Positions 5,155 to 12,800 of a stretch of 16,367 nt of DNA are shown here, piece by piece. Source of the DNA: Rhizobiales bacterium UBA3584 (GTDB taxonomy: Bacteria > Pseudomonadota > Alphaproteobacteria > Rhizobiales > Devosiaceae); NCBI GenBank assembly GCA_002375765.1, contig DFMV01000062.1, positions 1 through 16,367 on the forward strand, read 5' to 3'. The notes under the pieces were generated by a model. It was given only the letters and a program-made list of their open reading frames with translations, ran no database searches and was not told the DNA's origin. The first letter of the stretch is position 1. Each line of letters starts with the position of its first letter. The position numbers were made by a program, and so were the translations under genes.

Positions 5155-6768
5155 ATGAAACATCTGTTGCTCGGCGCCTCCGCGCTGGCGCTGACCGTGG
5201 GGCTGACCGGCCCCATCAGCGCGCAGGAAGGCGAATTCACGCTCAATATCCTCCACCTTAACGATTTCCATTCGCGTTTCGGCCCCATTAACGCCTTCGA
5301 CGCCAATTGCGATGCGGAAGCCGACGCCGCCGGTGAGTGTTTCGGCGGCATTGCGCGCGTCAAGACAGCGATCGACGACAAGCGGGCTGAACTCGACGGC
5401 GAAAACGTCGTCCTGCTCGACGCCGGTGACTGGTTCCAGGGCTCGCTGTTCTACACCCAGTACCGCAGCGAAATCGTCGCCGAGTTCTCCAACGATCTCG
5501 GCATCGACGTGATGGCCGTTGGCAATCACGAGTTTGACGACGGACCGGAAGAACTGGCCGCGCTGCTCGACGCCATCGAATACCCGCTGATCTCGGGCAA
5601 CACCAATGTCGAAAACGAGCCCTTGCTCGAAGGCCGCATCCCGGGGACCCATGTTCTGGAAATCGGCGGCGAACAGATCGGCATCATCTCGGCCCTGGCC
5701 GAAGACACCGACGAAACCTCTTCGCCCGGCGACAATGTCGAGTTCGAGGACGTGATCGACAGCCTCACCGCACAGGCCGAAGCCCTCACCGCCCAAGGCA
5801 TCGACAAGATCATCGCGCTGACCCATGTCGGCTACAGCCGTGACCTTGAGATCGCCTCCAACGTTCCCGGCGTGGACGTCGTGGTTGGCGGCCATTCGCA
5901 CTCGCTGCTCTCCAACACCGACGAAAGCGCGGTGGGCGGCTATCCGACACTCATCGACGGCGTCGATGGCAATGAGGTGCCCGTCGTCACAGCCTACGCC
6001 TATGGCAAATATCTCGGCGAGATCGCCGTGACCTGGGACGCTGAAGGCAATGTCGTATCCGCTGAAGGCGCTCCGATCCTTATCGATGCCTCGGTGACCC
6101 CGAACGAGGAATATGTCGCTCGTCTCGCCGAACTCGAAGAACCGCTTCAGGAACTGATGTCAGAGGTGATCGGAACCACCACTGCGGTCATCGAAGGCAG
6201 CCGTGAAGTCTGCCGTGTCGAGGAATGTTCCATGGGTAACCTGGTTGCCGATGCGATCCTCGACCGCGCCTCCGCACAGGGTGCGACCATCGCCATCCAG
6301 AACGGCGGCGGCCTGCGCTCGTCCATCGACGAAGGCGAAATCACCATGGGCGAAGTGCTGACCGTCCTGCCCTTCTCCAACACCATGGCTACTGTCGAGA
6401 TTTCCGGCGCCGATGTGATTGACGCTCTGGAAAACGGCGTGTCCGACATCGAGAACGGCGCCGGTCGCTTCCCGCAGGTCGCGGGGCTGAAATATTCCTA
6501 CACCCTGGCCAATCCGGTCGGTGAGCGCATCAGTGACGTGCTTGTCAATGAGGGCGGGGAATGGGTGCCGATCGACGAGGAAGCCACCTACATCATCGTC
6601 ACCAACAACTATATGCGTGGCGGCGGCGACGGCTACGGCACATTTGCCGAAGGCGACAACCCCTACGATTTCGGCCCGCCGCTCGAGCAGGTTCTGGCCG
6701 ATTACATCGCAGCGCAGGGCGGTGAATACACCCCCTACACCGACGGTCGCATCACGATTATCGAATAA
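5155..6768 (+). CDS. Secreted 5'-nucleotidase/UshA-type bifunctional metallophosphatase
   Basis: A 537 aa precursor with a Sec signal peptide (cleavage near ISA, residue 23). The N-terminal dimetal calcineurin-like domain shows LNDFHSRF (D37, H39), DAGDWFQG (D89), GNHEFDDG (about 123-130), LTHVG (about 220) and GGHSHS (about 243-248). The C-terminal 5'-nucleotidase domain shows QNGGGLRSSI (about 380), LPFSNT and NNYMRGGGDGYGTF (about 482-495), which stack on the nucleobase. It should release nucleoside and phosphate from nucleotides in the periplasm, and could feed purines and pyrimidines to the catabolic genes at both ends of the window. Two close Cys pairs (about 52/62 and 351/356) may form disulfides. 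AAGGG lies 4 nt before ATG 5155. Substrate range cannot be read from sequence. Confidence 0.9.
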   Translation: MKHLLLGASALALTVGLTGPISAQEGEFTLNILHLNDFHSRFGPINAFDANCDAEADAAGECFGGIARVKTAIDDKRAELDGENVVLLDAGDWFQGSLFYTQYRSEIVAEFSNDLGIDVMAVGNHEFDDGPEELAALLDAIEYPLISGNTNVENEPLLEGRIPGTHVLEIGGEQIGIISALAEDTDETSSPGDNVEFEDVIDSLTAQAEALTAQGIDKIIALTHVGYSRDLEIASNVPGVDVVVGGHSHSLLSNTDESAVGGYPTLIDGVDGNEVPVVTAYAYGKYLGEIAVTWDAEGNVVSAEGAPILIDASVTPNEEYVARLAELEEPLQELMSEVIGTTTAVIEGSREVCRVEECSMGNLVADAILDRASAQGATIAIQNGGGLRSSIDEGEITMGEVLTVLPFSNTMATVEISGADVIDALENGVSDIENGAGRFPQVAGLKYSYTLANPVGERISDVLVNEGGEWVPIDEEATYIIVTNNYMRGGGDGYGTFAEGDNPYDFGPPLEQVLADYIAAQGGEYTPYTDGRITIIE

Positions 6769-6793
6769 GCAAACAGCTTATCCATCATGCACG

Positions 6794-6826
6794 AAGGGCG
6801 CGTCACCAGACGCGCCCTTTTCTTTT
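6794..6826 (+). terminator. Rho-independent terminator of the 5'-nucleotidase gene
   Basis: An 11-bp perfect stem, AAGGGCGCGTC/GACGCGCCCTT, with loop ACCA, followed by TTTTCTTTT. It starts 26 bp after the stop codon. Confidence 0.9.
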
Positions 6827-6868
6827 CCGGCACCGCTTAACGTTATGAAGATTCTACCCAACGTCCCG

Positions 6869-6955
6869 CGCTTCCCCGGCGAAAGCCGGGGCCGATGGGG
6901 GCGGCGTCAGTGGCTCGGTTCATGCTGCTGGGCCCCGGCTTTCGCAGGGGAAGCG
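6869..6955. repeat. REP/BIME-like long inverted repeat
   Basis: The arms at 6869-6893 and 6931-6955 are 25 bp each and complementary at 24 positions, around a 37-bp centre. The left arm itself folds as CCCCGGC-GAAA-GCCGGGG, with a GNRA tetraloop. It lies between the ends of two converging genes, the usual place for REP-type elements. No transposase is adjacent. Confidence 0.7.
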
Positions 6956-6970
6956 ACCAGAGGGGGAGAT

Positions 6971-8017
6971 TTATCCTACGGTGATTTCCTGCCGCTTGGT
7001 CTCGGATACAAAACCCAGATCGAGCACCTTTTGCATGTCCGCAGCGTAGCGGAAGCTGGGATCGCCATTAACGCCCGAATGCACCGCCTCGACAAAACGG
7101 TGATAATTGGTCGGCACGGGCTCGACCGGCACGTCCTGCCAGTGGGCGACTTCGGCGTCCTCTCCCGTGCACATCTGCAGCGAGGACCCGTTCATACCGT
7201 GCTGGACTTCCAGTCCGCCCTTGTCGCCATAGGCCCGCAGGCGAAGCGTATTGAGATAGCCCGATGCCCAGCGCGTCGCATGCACCACGCCCAGGGCACC
7301 CGAGCCGAATTCAAGGCTCATTGTGAAGCTGTCATTGGCATCGAGCACATAATCCCCGATCCGCCCGTCCGGATCCTTGTCGAAGGCCTTGAGCCGGCAG
7401 AACATCGATGCAATCGGCGCATTGATGCCGAACGACGCGAAATCGAGAATGTGGATGCCAATATCGCCCAGCGTTCCGTTCGAGCCGTGCGCGGTCGACA
7501 GCCGCCAGAGCCATGTCGGATCGGTCCGCCAGTCGCCCCAGGCTTTCGAGACCAGCCAGCTTTGCAGATAGCTCGCATCCACGTGCTTGATGTCACCGAT
7601 AACGCCTTCATCGACCAATTGCCGGAATTTCTGCAACTCGGCAACGTTGCGGTAGGTGAGGTTGACCATGTTGATCAGCCCCGCCGCTTCGGCAGCATCG
7701 GCCATACCCTCGGCATGCCCGTAATGGGTCGCCAAAGGCTTTTCGCAGAATACGTTCTTGCCCGCCGCGATCGCTTTCATCGAGGTTTCGAAATGGAACC
7801 GGTCGGGCGTGACGTTGGCGATCGAGTCGAACTGGCCCCAATCGAGCGCCTCGTCAAGCGAGGTGAAGGTGCGGGGAATATCGTAGCTCTGGGCAAAGCG
7901 CTGGGCACGCTCGGCATCGAGATCGACAGCCCCCACGATTTCAACGCCGTCGATGGCACCAAAATGCGCCGCATGGCTGGACGCCATATTGCCCGTGCCA
8001 AGGATCACAAGACGCAT
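6971..8017 (-). CDS. Gfo/Idh/MocA-family NAD(P)-dependent oxidoreductase
   Basis: A 348 aa cytoplasmic dehydrogenase. A Rossmann fold opens the protein (VILGTGNMASSH, residues 4-15), followed by the family's CEKPLA (91-96; K93 catalytic) and GDIGIHILD (184-192; D185 and H189 catalytic). The C-terminal half is the usual alpha/beta substrate domain. I chose ATG 8017 because GGGAG lies 6 nt upstream; an in-frame start 15 nt earlier lacks this. It is 44 nt downstream of the ThuA-domain gene, and the pair resembles rhizobial thuA-thuB, whose products act on keto-sugar forms of disaccharides. The substrate here is unknown; a sugar, inositol-like or keto-glycoside compound is likely from family and neighbour. 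Confidence 0.87.
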   Translation of the reverse strand: MRLVILGTGNMASSHAAHFGAIDGVEIVGAVDLDAERAQRFAQSYDIPRTFTSLDEALDWGQFDSIANVTPDRFHFETSMKAIAAGKNVFCEKPLATHYGHAEGMADAAEAAGLINMVNLTYRNVAELQKFRQLVDEGVIGDIKHVDASYLQSWLVSKAWGDWRTDPTWLWRLSTAHGSNGTLGDIGIHILDFASFGINAPIASMFCRLKAFDKDPDGRIGDYVLDANDSFTMSLEFGSGALGVVHATRWASGYLNTLRLRAYGDKGGLEVQHGMNGSSLQMCTGEDAEVAHWQDVPVEPVPTNYHRFVEAVHSGVNGDPSFRYAADMQKVLDLGFVSETKRQEITVG

Positions 8018-8061
8018 GCTGCGCTCCCGCAAAAGAATTTGATTGATTGAGATTCAGGCCC

Positions 8062-8847
8062 CTAGCGGAAGCCTTCCTCGCCCGCCTTGTGCAGCTTGCC
8101 GCCGCGCTCTTCGATCTTTTCGAGAGCCTTGTCCACCGGCACGTTGGGTGCGTCGTGAACGCCCTCATACCGCCCTTGCGGGTTGTGCGCCCATTTGACC
8201 GCGTTGCGCAAAACCTTGCCCACCGTCGCGTCGTAATAGGTGGGATAGGTTTCGTGTCCGGGCCGGAAATAAAAGATGTTGCCCGCCCCGCGCCGATAGG
8301 TCAGCCCCGAGCGGAAAACTTCCCCGCCCTGGAACCAGGAAATGAACACGGTTTCGAGCGGTTCGGGCACCGAGAACGGCTCTCCATACATTTCCTCATT
8401 CTCGAGCTCGAAAAATTCGCCAAGCCCTTCGGCGATGGGATGGCGCGGATTGACGACCCACAACCGTTCACGCTCGCCCGCCTCGCGCCATTTGAGCGCA
8501 CAGGGTGTGCCCATGAGTCGCTTGAAGATCTTGGAGAAATGCGCCGAGTGCAAAAGGATAAGCCCCATGCCCTCCCAGACGCGTTTTGCCACGCGCTCGA
8601 CGATGACGTCATCGACATCGCCATGCGCCGCGTGCCCCCACCACAACAGCACATCGGTATCGGCCAGAACGGCGTCGGTCAGGCCATGCTCTGGGTCCTG
8701 CAGCACCACGGTATCGACTGAGATACCGGCGTCTTCAGCCAGCAATTTGGCTATTTGAGCGTGCATTCCCTCCGGATAGAGGTCGGCCACCACTTCGCTT
8801 TTCTGCTCGTGAACGTTCTCGCCCCAGACGAGCGCCTTGATCGTCAT
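8062..8847 (-). CDS. ThuA-domain protein (trehalose-utilisation family)
   Basis: A 261 aa protein with the glutamine-amidotransferase-like fold of the ThuA family. Family marks are [10 protein letters not shown] (67-76), [12 protein letters not shown] (95-106), a conserved [10 protein letters not shown] stretch (133-142) and [14 protein letters not shown] (192-205). There is no signal peptide, so it is cytoplasmic. It is the first gene of a two-gene operon with a Gfo/Idh/MocA dehydrogenase, a common pairing in rhizobial sugar loci. No sugar transporter accompanies it, so trehalose itself is not established as substrate. AGGAG lies about 9 nt before ATG 8847. A LacI-type operator and a small hairpin lie just upstream. 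Confidence 0.85.
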   Translation of the reverse strand: MTIKALVWGENVHEQKSEVVADLYPEGMHAQIAKLLAEDAGISVDTVVLQDPEHGLTDAVLADTDVLLWWGHAAHGDVDDVIVERVAKRVWEGMGLILLHSAHFSKIFKRLMGTPCALKWREAGERERLWVVNPRHPIAEGLGEFFELENEEMYGEPFSVPEPLETVFISWFQGGEVFRSGLTYRRGAGNIFYFRPGHETYPTYYDATVGKVLRNAVKWAHNPQGRYEGVHDAPNVPVDKALEKIEERGGKLHKAGEEGFR

Positions 8848-8880
8848 TGTCCGTCACTCCTGTCGCGGCCCTGCCGCGAG

Positions 8881-8894
8881 CCAAAACGTTTTGG
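8881..8894. promoter_or_regulatory. LacI-family operator upstream of the thuA-type operon
   Basis: CCAAAACGTTTTGG is a perfect 14-bp palindrome with the central CG step typical of LacI/GalR-family operators. It lies 34 bp before the ThuA start. A 7-bp hairpin (TCGCGGC-CCT-GCCGCGA, 8863-8879) separates it from the gene. No LacI-type gene is in the window. Confidence 0.6.
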
Positions 8895-9049
8895 ATTTGC
8901 ATATGCGCCGAAACGCCGCCATTTCAGGCGCTTCCTGCGCAACGTGTCTTCATGATTGCCGCACCCCCACTTCCCCGGCGCGGCGAAATTCCTTTTCCGC
9001 TCTATCGTGTTTGCGAGCGAATTTGGAGAGGCAAAATGCAACAGGCGAA

Positions 9050-9080
9050 TAAAAAAAGAGGCGGAAGGTTCCGCCTCTTT
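9050..9080 (-). terminator. Rho-independent terminator of the pyrimidine operon
   Basis: An 11-bp stem, AAAGAGGCGGA/TCCGCCTCTTT, with a 4-base loop. On the minus strand it is followed by seven T. It lies 21 bp after the binding-protein stop and separates the pyrimidine cluster from the thuA-type operon. Confidence 0.9.
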
Positions 9081-9101
9081 CAGTCGGGCTTGTAACCGGC
9101 C

Positions 9102-10097
9102 CTATTCGATGAGGTCGGTGACCACCGTCGTATAGGCGCCTTCCGGCTCCGCGGTAATCGCGGGATTGTCCGGGGACACTGCCGAAAGCAGCGTCGCGAC
9201 GGTCTGCTCATACGCTTCGATATCGAGCGCCGGGCTATCGCCCACCAACGCGGCAGCTTCGTTGACCTGATAGATCTGGCTTTCAAGCGTCAACGCGCCG
9301 GACATGTCATTGTTGAGAACAATCTCGGCAGCTTCCTCGGGATTCTCCTCGGCATAGGCCCAGCCGGCCATCGAGGCTTCGACAAACGCCGCCATCGCCT
9401 CGACGAACTCTGGGTCTTCGAGCCGGTCTTCCATGACGTAAAGACCGTCTTCGAGCATGCCCACGCCTTCATCGGCGAAGTTGAACAGGGTCAGGCTGTC
9501 TTCGGGAATGCCCGCGTCGAGCACCTGCTTGTATTCATTGTAGCGCATGACCGAGATGCAATCGGCCTGCCCCTGAAGCAGCGGGTCGGCCGAGAAGGCC
9601 TGCCGCAAGACTTCGACCCCGTCCTCGCCGCCATCGGTGGACAGCCCCAACTGAGCCATCCACGCATAGAACGGGTATTCATTGCCGAAGAACCAGACAC
9701 CCAGCGTCTTGCCGGGGAAATCGGCAGTGGTTTCCACGCCGCTTTCTTCCGAGCAGACCATTTCCAGAGCCGTGGTGGCGAAGGGCTGGGCGATATTGAC
9801 CAGCGGCACGCCGCGTTCGCGCGCCGCAAGGCCCGCCGCCATCCATGTGGTGATGACATCGGCGCCGCCGCCGGCGATCACCTGCTCGGGGGCGATGTCG
9901 GGGCCACCGGGATTGATGGTGACGTCGAGACCGGCTTCTTCATAGTAGCCAAGTTCCTTGGCCACCAGGTAGCCGGCGAACTGGCCCTGATTGACCCATT
10001 TGAGCTGGAAGGTCAGTGGATAGAGATCCTGGGCGAAGACCGGGCTGGCCGAAGCCATAAGCATGCCGGCCAGGGTCGCGATTTTAAGAGCTTTCAT
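9102..10097 (-). CDS. ABC transporter substrate-binding protein, NMT1/THI5-like
   Basis: A 331 aa periplasmic binding protein with a Sec signal peptide (cleavage near VFA, residue 22). The mature start LTFQLKWVNQGQFAGYLVAK (28-47) and GGPDIAPEQVIAGGGADV are typical of the NMT1/SsuA group, which binds flat ring molecules such as thiamine-precursor pyrimidines, sulfonates or nucleobases. It is the last gene downstream of dihydropyrimidinase, two permeases and an ATPase, so a pyrimidine base, dihydropyrimidine or hydantoin is the most likely ligand. That is inferred from context. Its strong AAGGGG site mirrors the one before dihydropyrimidinase. A hairpin-rich 109-bp gap precedes it, perhaps allowing higher expression than the permeases. 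Confidence 0.88.
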   Translation of the reverse strand: MKALKIATLAGMLMASASPVFAQDLYPLTFQLKWVNQGQFAGYLVAKELGYYEEAGLDVTINPGGPDIAPEQVIAGGGADVITTWMAAGLAARERGVPLVNIAQPFATTALEMVCSEESGVETTADFPGKTLGVWFFGNEYPFYAWMAQLGLSTDGGEDGVEVLRQAFSADPLLQGQADCISVMRYNEYKQVLDAGIPEDSLTLFNFADEGVGMLEDGLYVMEDRLEDPEFVEAMAAFVEASMAGWAYAEENPEEAAEIVLNNDMSGALTLESQIYQVNEAAALVGDSPALDIEAYEQTVATLLSAVSPDNPAITAEPEGAYTTVVTDLIE

Positions 10098-10125
10098 GAT
10101 GTTCCCCTTGCTTTTCGATGGCTAC

Positions 10126-10192
10126 CCGGCGCCATGCCGGACACAAACCACCCGTTGTTTCCCCGCCCCCCGCGTTTGCCGCGCGGCGAACG
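10126..10192 (-). other. Hairpins between permease and binding-protein genes
   Basis: CGTTTGCCGC (10173-10182) abuts its near-perfect inverse GCGGCGAACG (10183-10192), 9 of 10 paired. A second small stem, CCGGC/GCCGG, spans 10126-10140. Neither is followed by a T-run, so they may protect or process the binding-protein message rather than terminate. Confidence 0.4.
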
Positions 10193-10206
10193 GAATGGTT
10201 TCGTCC

Positions 10207-11079
10207 CTAGCCTCCGCGTCCCCCACGCATGGACGGGTGCCAGAAGGTGACGGCGCGCTCGATGAGCGCGATCACCCCGTAGAACAGCGAGCCGGCGAGC
10301 GCGGCAACCGCGATCTCGGCCCAGACCATATCGACTTGAAGCCGTCCGATGGCCGCGGATATCCGGAACCCCATTCCCACGACAGGAGTGCCGAAAAACT
10401 CGGCGACGATGGCCCCGATGAGCGCCAGCGTCGAATTGATCTTTAACGCATTGAAGATGAAGGGCCATGCCATGGGCAAGCGCAATTTTGCGAGTGTCTG
10501 CCAATAGCTGGCCGCATAGGTCCGCATGAGGTCTTTTTCGATCTGCCCGGTGGCGTTCAGCCCCGCCACGGTGTTTACCAGCATTGGAAAGAACGTCATC
10601 ACGACCACGACGGCGGCTTTCGACTGCCAGTCGAACCCGAACCACATCACCATGATCGGCGCGATGCCCACCAGCGGCAGCGCGGAAACGAAATTTCCCA
10701 CCGGCAGCAGACCCCGCTTGAGAAAGGGCGAGCGGTCGATGGCGACGGCCACGATAAACGCCGATCCGCAGCCTATGGCATAGCCGACAAGGACCGATTT
10801 CAAGAATGTCTGCTGAAAGTCCGGCCAGATGGGGTTGGGGATCGAGGCCAAAAGCCGCTCCCAGATCACCGATGGTGGCGGCAGCAGCACGGCGGGAACG
10901 TTCAAGCCCCGCACCAGCCCCTCCCAGACCACGAGCAGGACGACGCCGAAGATCACCGGAACGGCAATGTTGATGGCGCTCGCCGCAACGCGGTCGCGCG
11001 TTCCGATCCGCACCAGAAATTCGTTGATCCCCCACCCGGCCAGCCAGACCGCCAGCGCCGTTACAATCCAGCCGTTCAT
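10207..11079 (-). CDS. ABC transporter permease (SsuC/ThiX type), second subunit
   Basis: A 290 aa BPD-transporter inner-membrane protein. Two N-terminal hydrophobic segments (about 3-20 and 37-57) precede the core. The permease core follows, with the ATPase-contact EAA region around EKDLMRTYAASYWQTLAKLR and LP. The start overlaps the stop of the first permease by 4 nt, and GGGAG lies 8 nt upstream. It forms the membrane channel with the 11076-11957 product, as a heterodimer rather than the homodimer common in SsuABC systems. The substrate is inferred to be a pyrimidine from the operon. Confidence 0.87.
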   Translation of the reverse strand: MNGWIVTALAVWLAGWGINEFLVRIGTRDRVAASAINIAVPVIFGVVLLVVWEGLVRGLNVPAVLLPPPSVIWERLLASIPNPIWPDFQQTFLKSVLVGYAIGCGSAFIVAVAIDRSPFLKRGLLPVGNFVSALPLVGIAPIMVMWFGFDWQSKAAVVVVMTFFPMLVNTVAGLNATGQIEKDLMRTYAASYWQTLAKLRLPMAWPFIFNALKINSTLALIGAIVAEFFGTPVVGMGFRISAAIGRLQVDMVWAEIAVAALAGSLFYGVIALIERAVTFWHPSMRGGRGG

Positions 11080-11957
11080 GCGGGCGCTCCCATCATTTTC
11101 GAGGTGAGCGACTGGATGGCGCCAATCGCAAAGATCAGCGCCGCCGAAAGCGCCGCAGCCATCAAAAGCGCCGCCCAGATCTGCGTCGTCTGCCCGTAAT
11201 ACGACCCGGCCAGCAGGCGCGAACCGAGCCCGCCCGCAGCCCCTGTCGGCAATTCGCCGACGATGGCCCCGACCAGCGAAGCGGCAACACCCACCTTCAT
11301 CGATGTGAAGAGATAGGGAATGGCCGCCGGCCAGCGCAGCTTCCAGAACACCTGATTGCCCGAGGCATTATAGGTGCGCATCAGATCGAGATGGATGGCC
11401 TCGGGGCTGCGGAAACCCTTGACCATGCCCACCACCACCGGAAAGAACGAAAGATAGGTTGAAATCAGCGCCTTGGGGATCAGCCCGGTCAGCCCCACCG
11501 AATTGAGCACCACCACCACCATCGGCGCAATCGCCAGAATGGGGATGGTCTGGCTGGCAATGATCCACGGCATCAGCGAGCGGTCCATCGCCCGGTTGTG
11601 AACGATCAGCACCGCCAGCCCGATCCCCAGCAACGTGCCGAAGATGAACCCCAGCCCCGTTGCCGAAAGGGTGATCCAGGCGTGAAAGATCAGGCTGCGC
11701 GGGGTGGAAGGATTGGCGTTGAACACCGAATTGTAAAATTCGACGGCCACCTGATGGGGCGCCGGCAACACAGGGCGCTGCTGGGCGAAAACGTCAGCCA
11801 GAAACTGGGTGAGCGGCACATCGACAAGATCGGCCCGCGCATAAACGCTCTGCTGCCAGGGCGTGTTGAGAACAATCGTGCCGCCATACCAGATGGCGAT
11901 GATGGCGAGCACCACCACCAGGACCGGAACGAAACTCCCCTCAGCCAGCCGCTTCAT
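11076..11957 (-). CDS. ABC transporter permease (SsuC/ThiX type), first subunit
   Basis: A 293 aa permease. One N-terminal helix (about 9-31) is followed by a polar stretch of about 65 residues, then the core transmembrane domain beginning near FHAWITLSATGLGFIFG. The EAA-like ATPase-contact region is EAIHLDLMRTYNASGNQVFW, matching the same region of the partner permease. It starts 3 nt after the ATPase stop with GAGGA upstream, and overlaps the next permease by 4 nt. This is strict co-translation of a four-part importer. The long loop after helix 1 is presumably periplasmic and could face the binding protein. Confidence 0.87.
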   Translation of the reverse strand: MKRLAEGSFVPVLVVVLAIIAIWYGGTIVLNTPWQQSVYARADLVDVPLTQFLADVFAQQRPVLPAPHQVAVEFYNSVFNANPSTPRSLIFHAWITLSATGLGFIFGTLLGIGLAVLIVHNRAMDRSLMPWIIASQTIPILAIAPMVVVVLNSVGLTGLIPKALISTYLSFFPVVVGMVKGFRSPEAIHLDLMRTYNASGNQVFWKLRWPAAIPYLFTSMKVGVAASLVGAIVGELPTGAAGGLGSRLLAGSYYGQTTQIWAALLMAAALSAALIFAIGAIQSLTSKMMGAPA

Positions 11958-11960
11958 TTA

Positions 11961-12785
11961 CTATTCCTCATAGGAATGCCCGGCCCGCAGTCCCTCACGG
12001 ACCCGGGCGGCAATTTCGAGGAATTCCGGCGTCTCGCGGATATCGAGCGGACGCTCTTTGGGGAGTGTGCTTTCGATAATGTCGGTCACCCGGCCTGGAC
12101 GCGGGCTCATCACCACGATCTTGGTCGAAAGATAAACCGCTTCGGGGATCGAGTGGGTGACAAAACAGATCGTCTTGTCGGTCTTGGCCCAAAGTTCGAG
12201 CAGCTGCTCATTGAGATGATCGCGCACGATCTCGTCGAGCGCCCCGAACGGTTCGTCCATCAAGAGCAGATCAGCATCGAAGGCCAGCGCGCGGGCAATC
12301 GAGGCGCGCTGCTGCATGCCGCCCGAAAGCTGCCAGGGAAATTTCTGCTCGAACCCTGAAAGATTGACCATCTCCAGCGTCCGCGCGATGCGCTTTTGCC
12401 GCTCGGCCTTCGAATAGCCCATGATCTCGAGTGGCAGGCCCACATTGCGCTCGATGGTCCGCCACGGATAAAGCGCGGCGGCCTGGAACACATATCCGTA
12501 CGACCGATCCTTGCGCGCCTGTTCGGGGCTGTGCCCGTTGACGGTGATCGTGCCCGATGTCGGCTGTTCGAGATCGGCGATCACCCGCAGAAACGTGGTT
12601 TTCCCGCACCCCGATGGACCGATGAACGAAACGAATTCGCCTTTGGAAATCGCCAGATTAACGTCCGAAAGCGCGTGTACCGGCCCGTCCGCAGTTTCAA
12701 ATGTCAGCCCGAGCCCTTTGGCTTCGACCACGCTTGCCCCGTTCGCCAAACCCTCTATTCCCCTTGAATTTGCACCCGATTCCAA
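11961..12785 (-). CDS. ABC transporter ATP-binding protein (SsuB/TauB type)
   Basis: Up to 274 aa. Walker A is GPSGCGKT (56-63), the Q-loop is YVFQ (Q101), the signature is LSGGMQQR (153-160), Walker B is LLLMDEP (173-179) and the switch His is H211. It powers the importer encoded by the following three genes. The start is doubtful: the longest frame begins at TTG 12785 with no Shine-Dalgarno, 15 nt after the dihydropyrimidinase stop. TTG 12749 (AAGGGG upstream) and GTG 12731 (short GGGG upstream) also fit, and the conserved domain only begins near residue 19. No ATG is available in the N-terminal region. Confidence 0.88.
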   Translation of the reverse strand: MESGANSRGIEGLANGASVVEAKGLGLTFETADGPVHALSDVNLAISKGEFVSFIGPSGCGKTTFLRVIADLEQPTSGTITVNGHSPEQARKDRSYGYVFQAAALYPWRTIERNVGLPLEIMGYSKAERQKRIARTLEMVNLSGFEQKFPWQLSGGMQQRASIARALAFDADLLLMDEPFGALDEIVRDHLNEQLLELWAKTDKTICFVTHSIPEAVYLSTKIVVMSPRPGRVTDIIESTLPKERPLDIRETPEFLEIAARVREGLRAGHSYEE

Positions 12786-12800
12786 ATTTGCCGTTTGGTA

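Noticed and set aside
6521..8050. A 509-codon open frame on the plus strand
   Set aside because: It crosses the nucleotidase gene out of frame, a clear terminator, the REP-like repeat and the antisense strand of the Gfo/Idh/MocA gene. It is a high-GC shadow frame.
8905..8931. An imperfect inverted repeat, GCGCCGAAA / TTTCAGGCGC, near the LacI-type operator
   Set aside because: The arms differ by an inserted base and the sequence is GC-rich. It is too weak to call a second operator.
8847..9095. A small plus-strand frame (82 aa) in the gap upstream of the thuA-type operon
   Set aside because: There is no Shine-Dalgarno, and it runs through the operator and the pyrimidine-operon terminator with no recognisable sequence.
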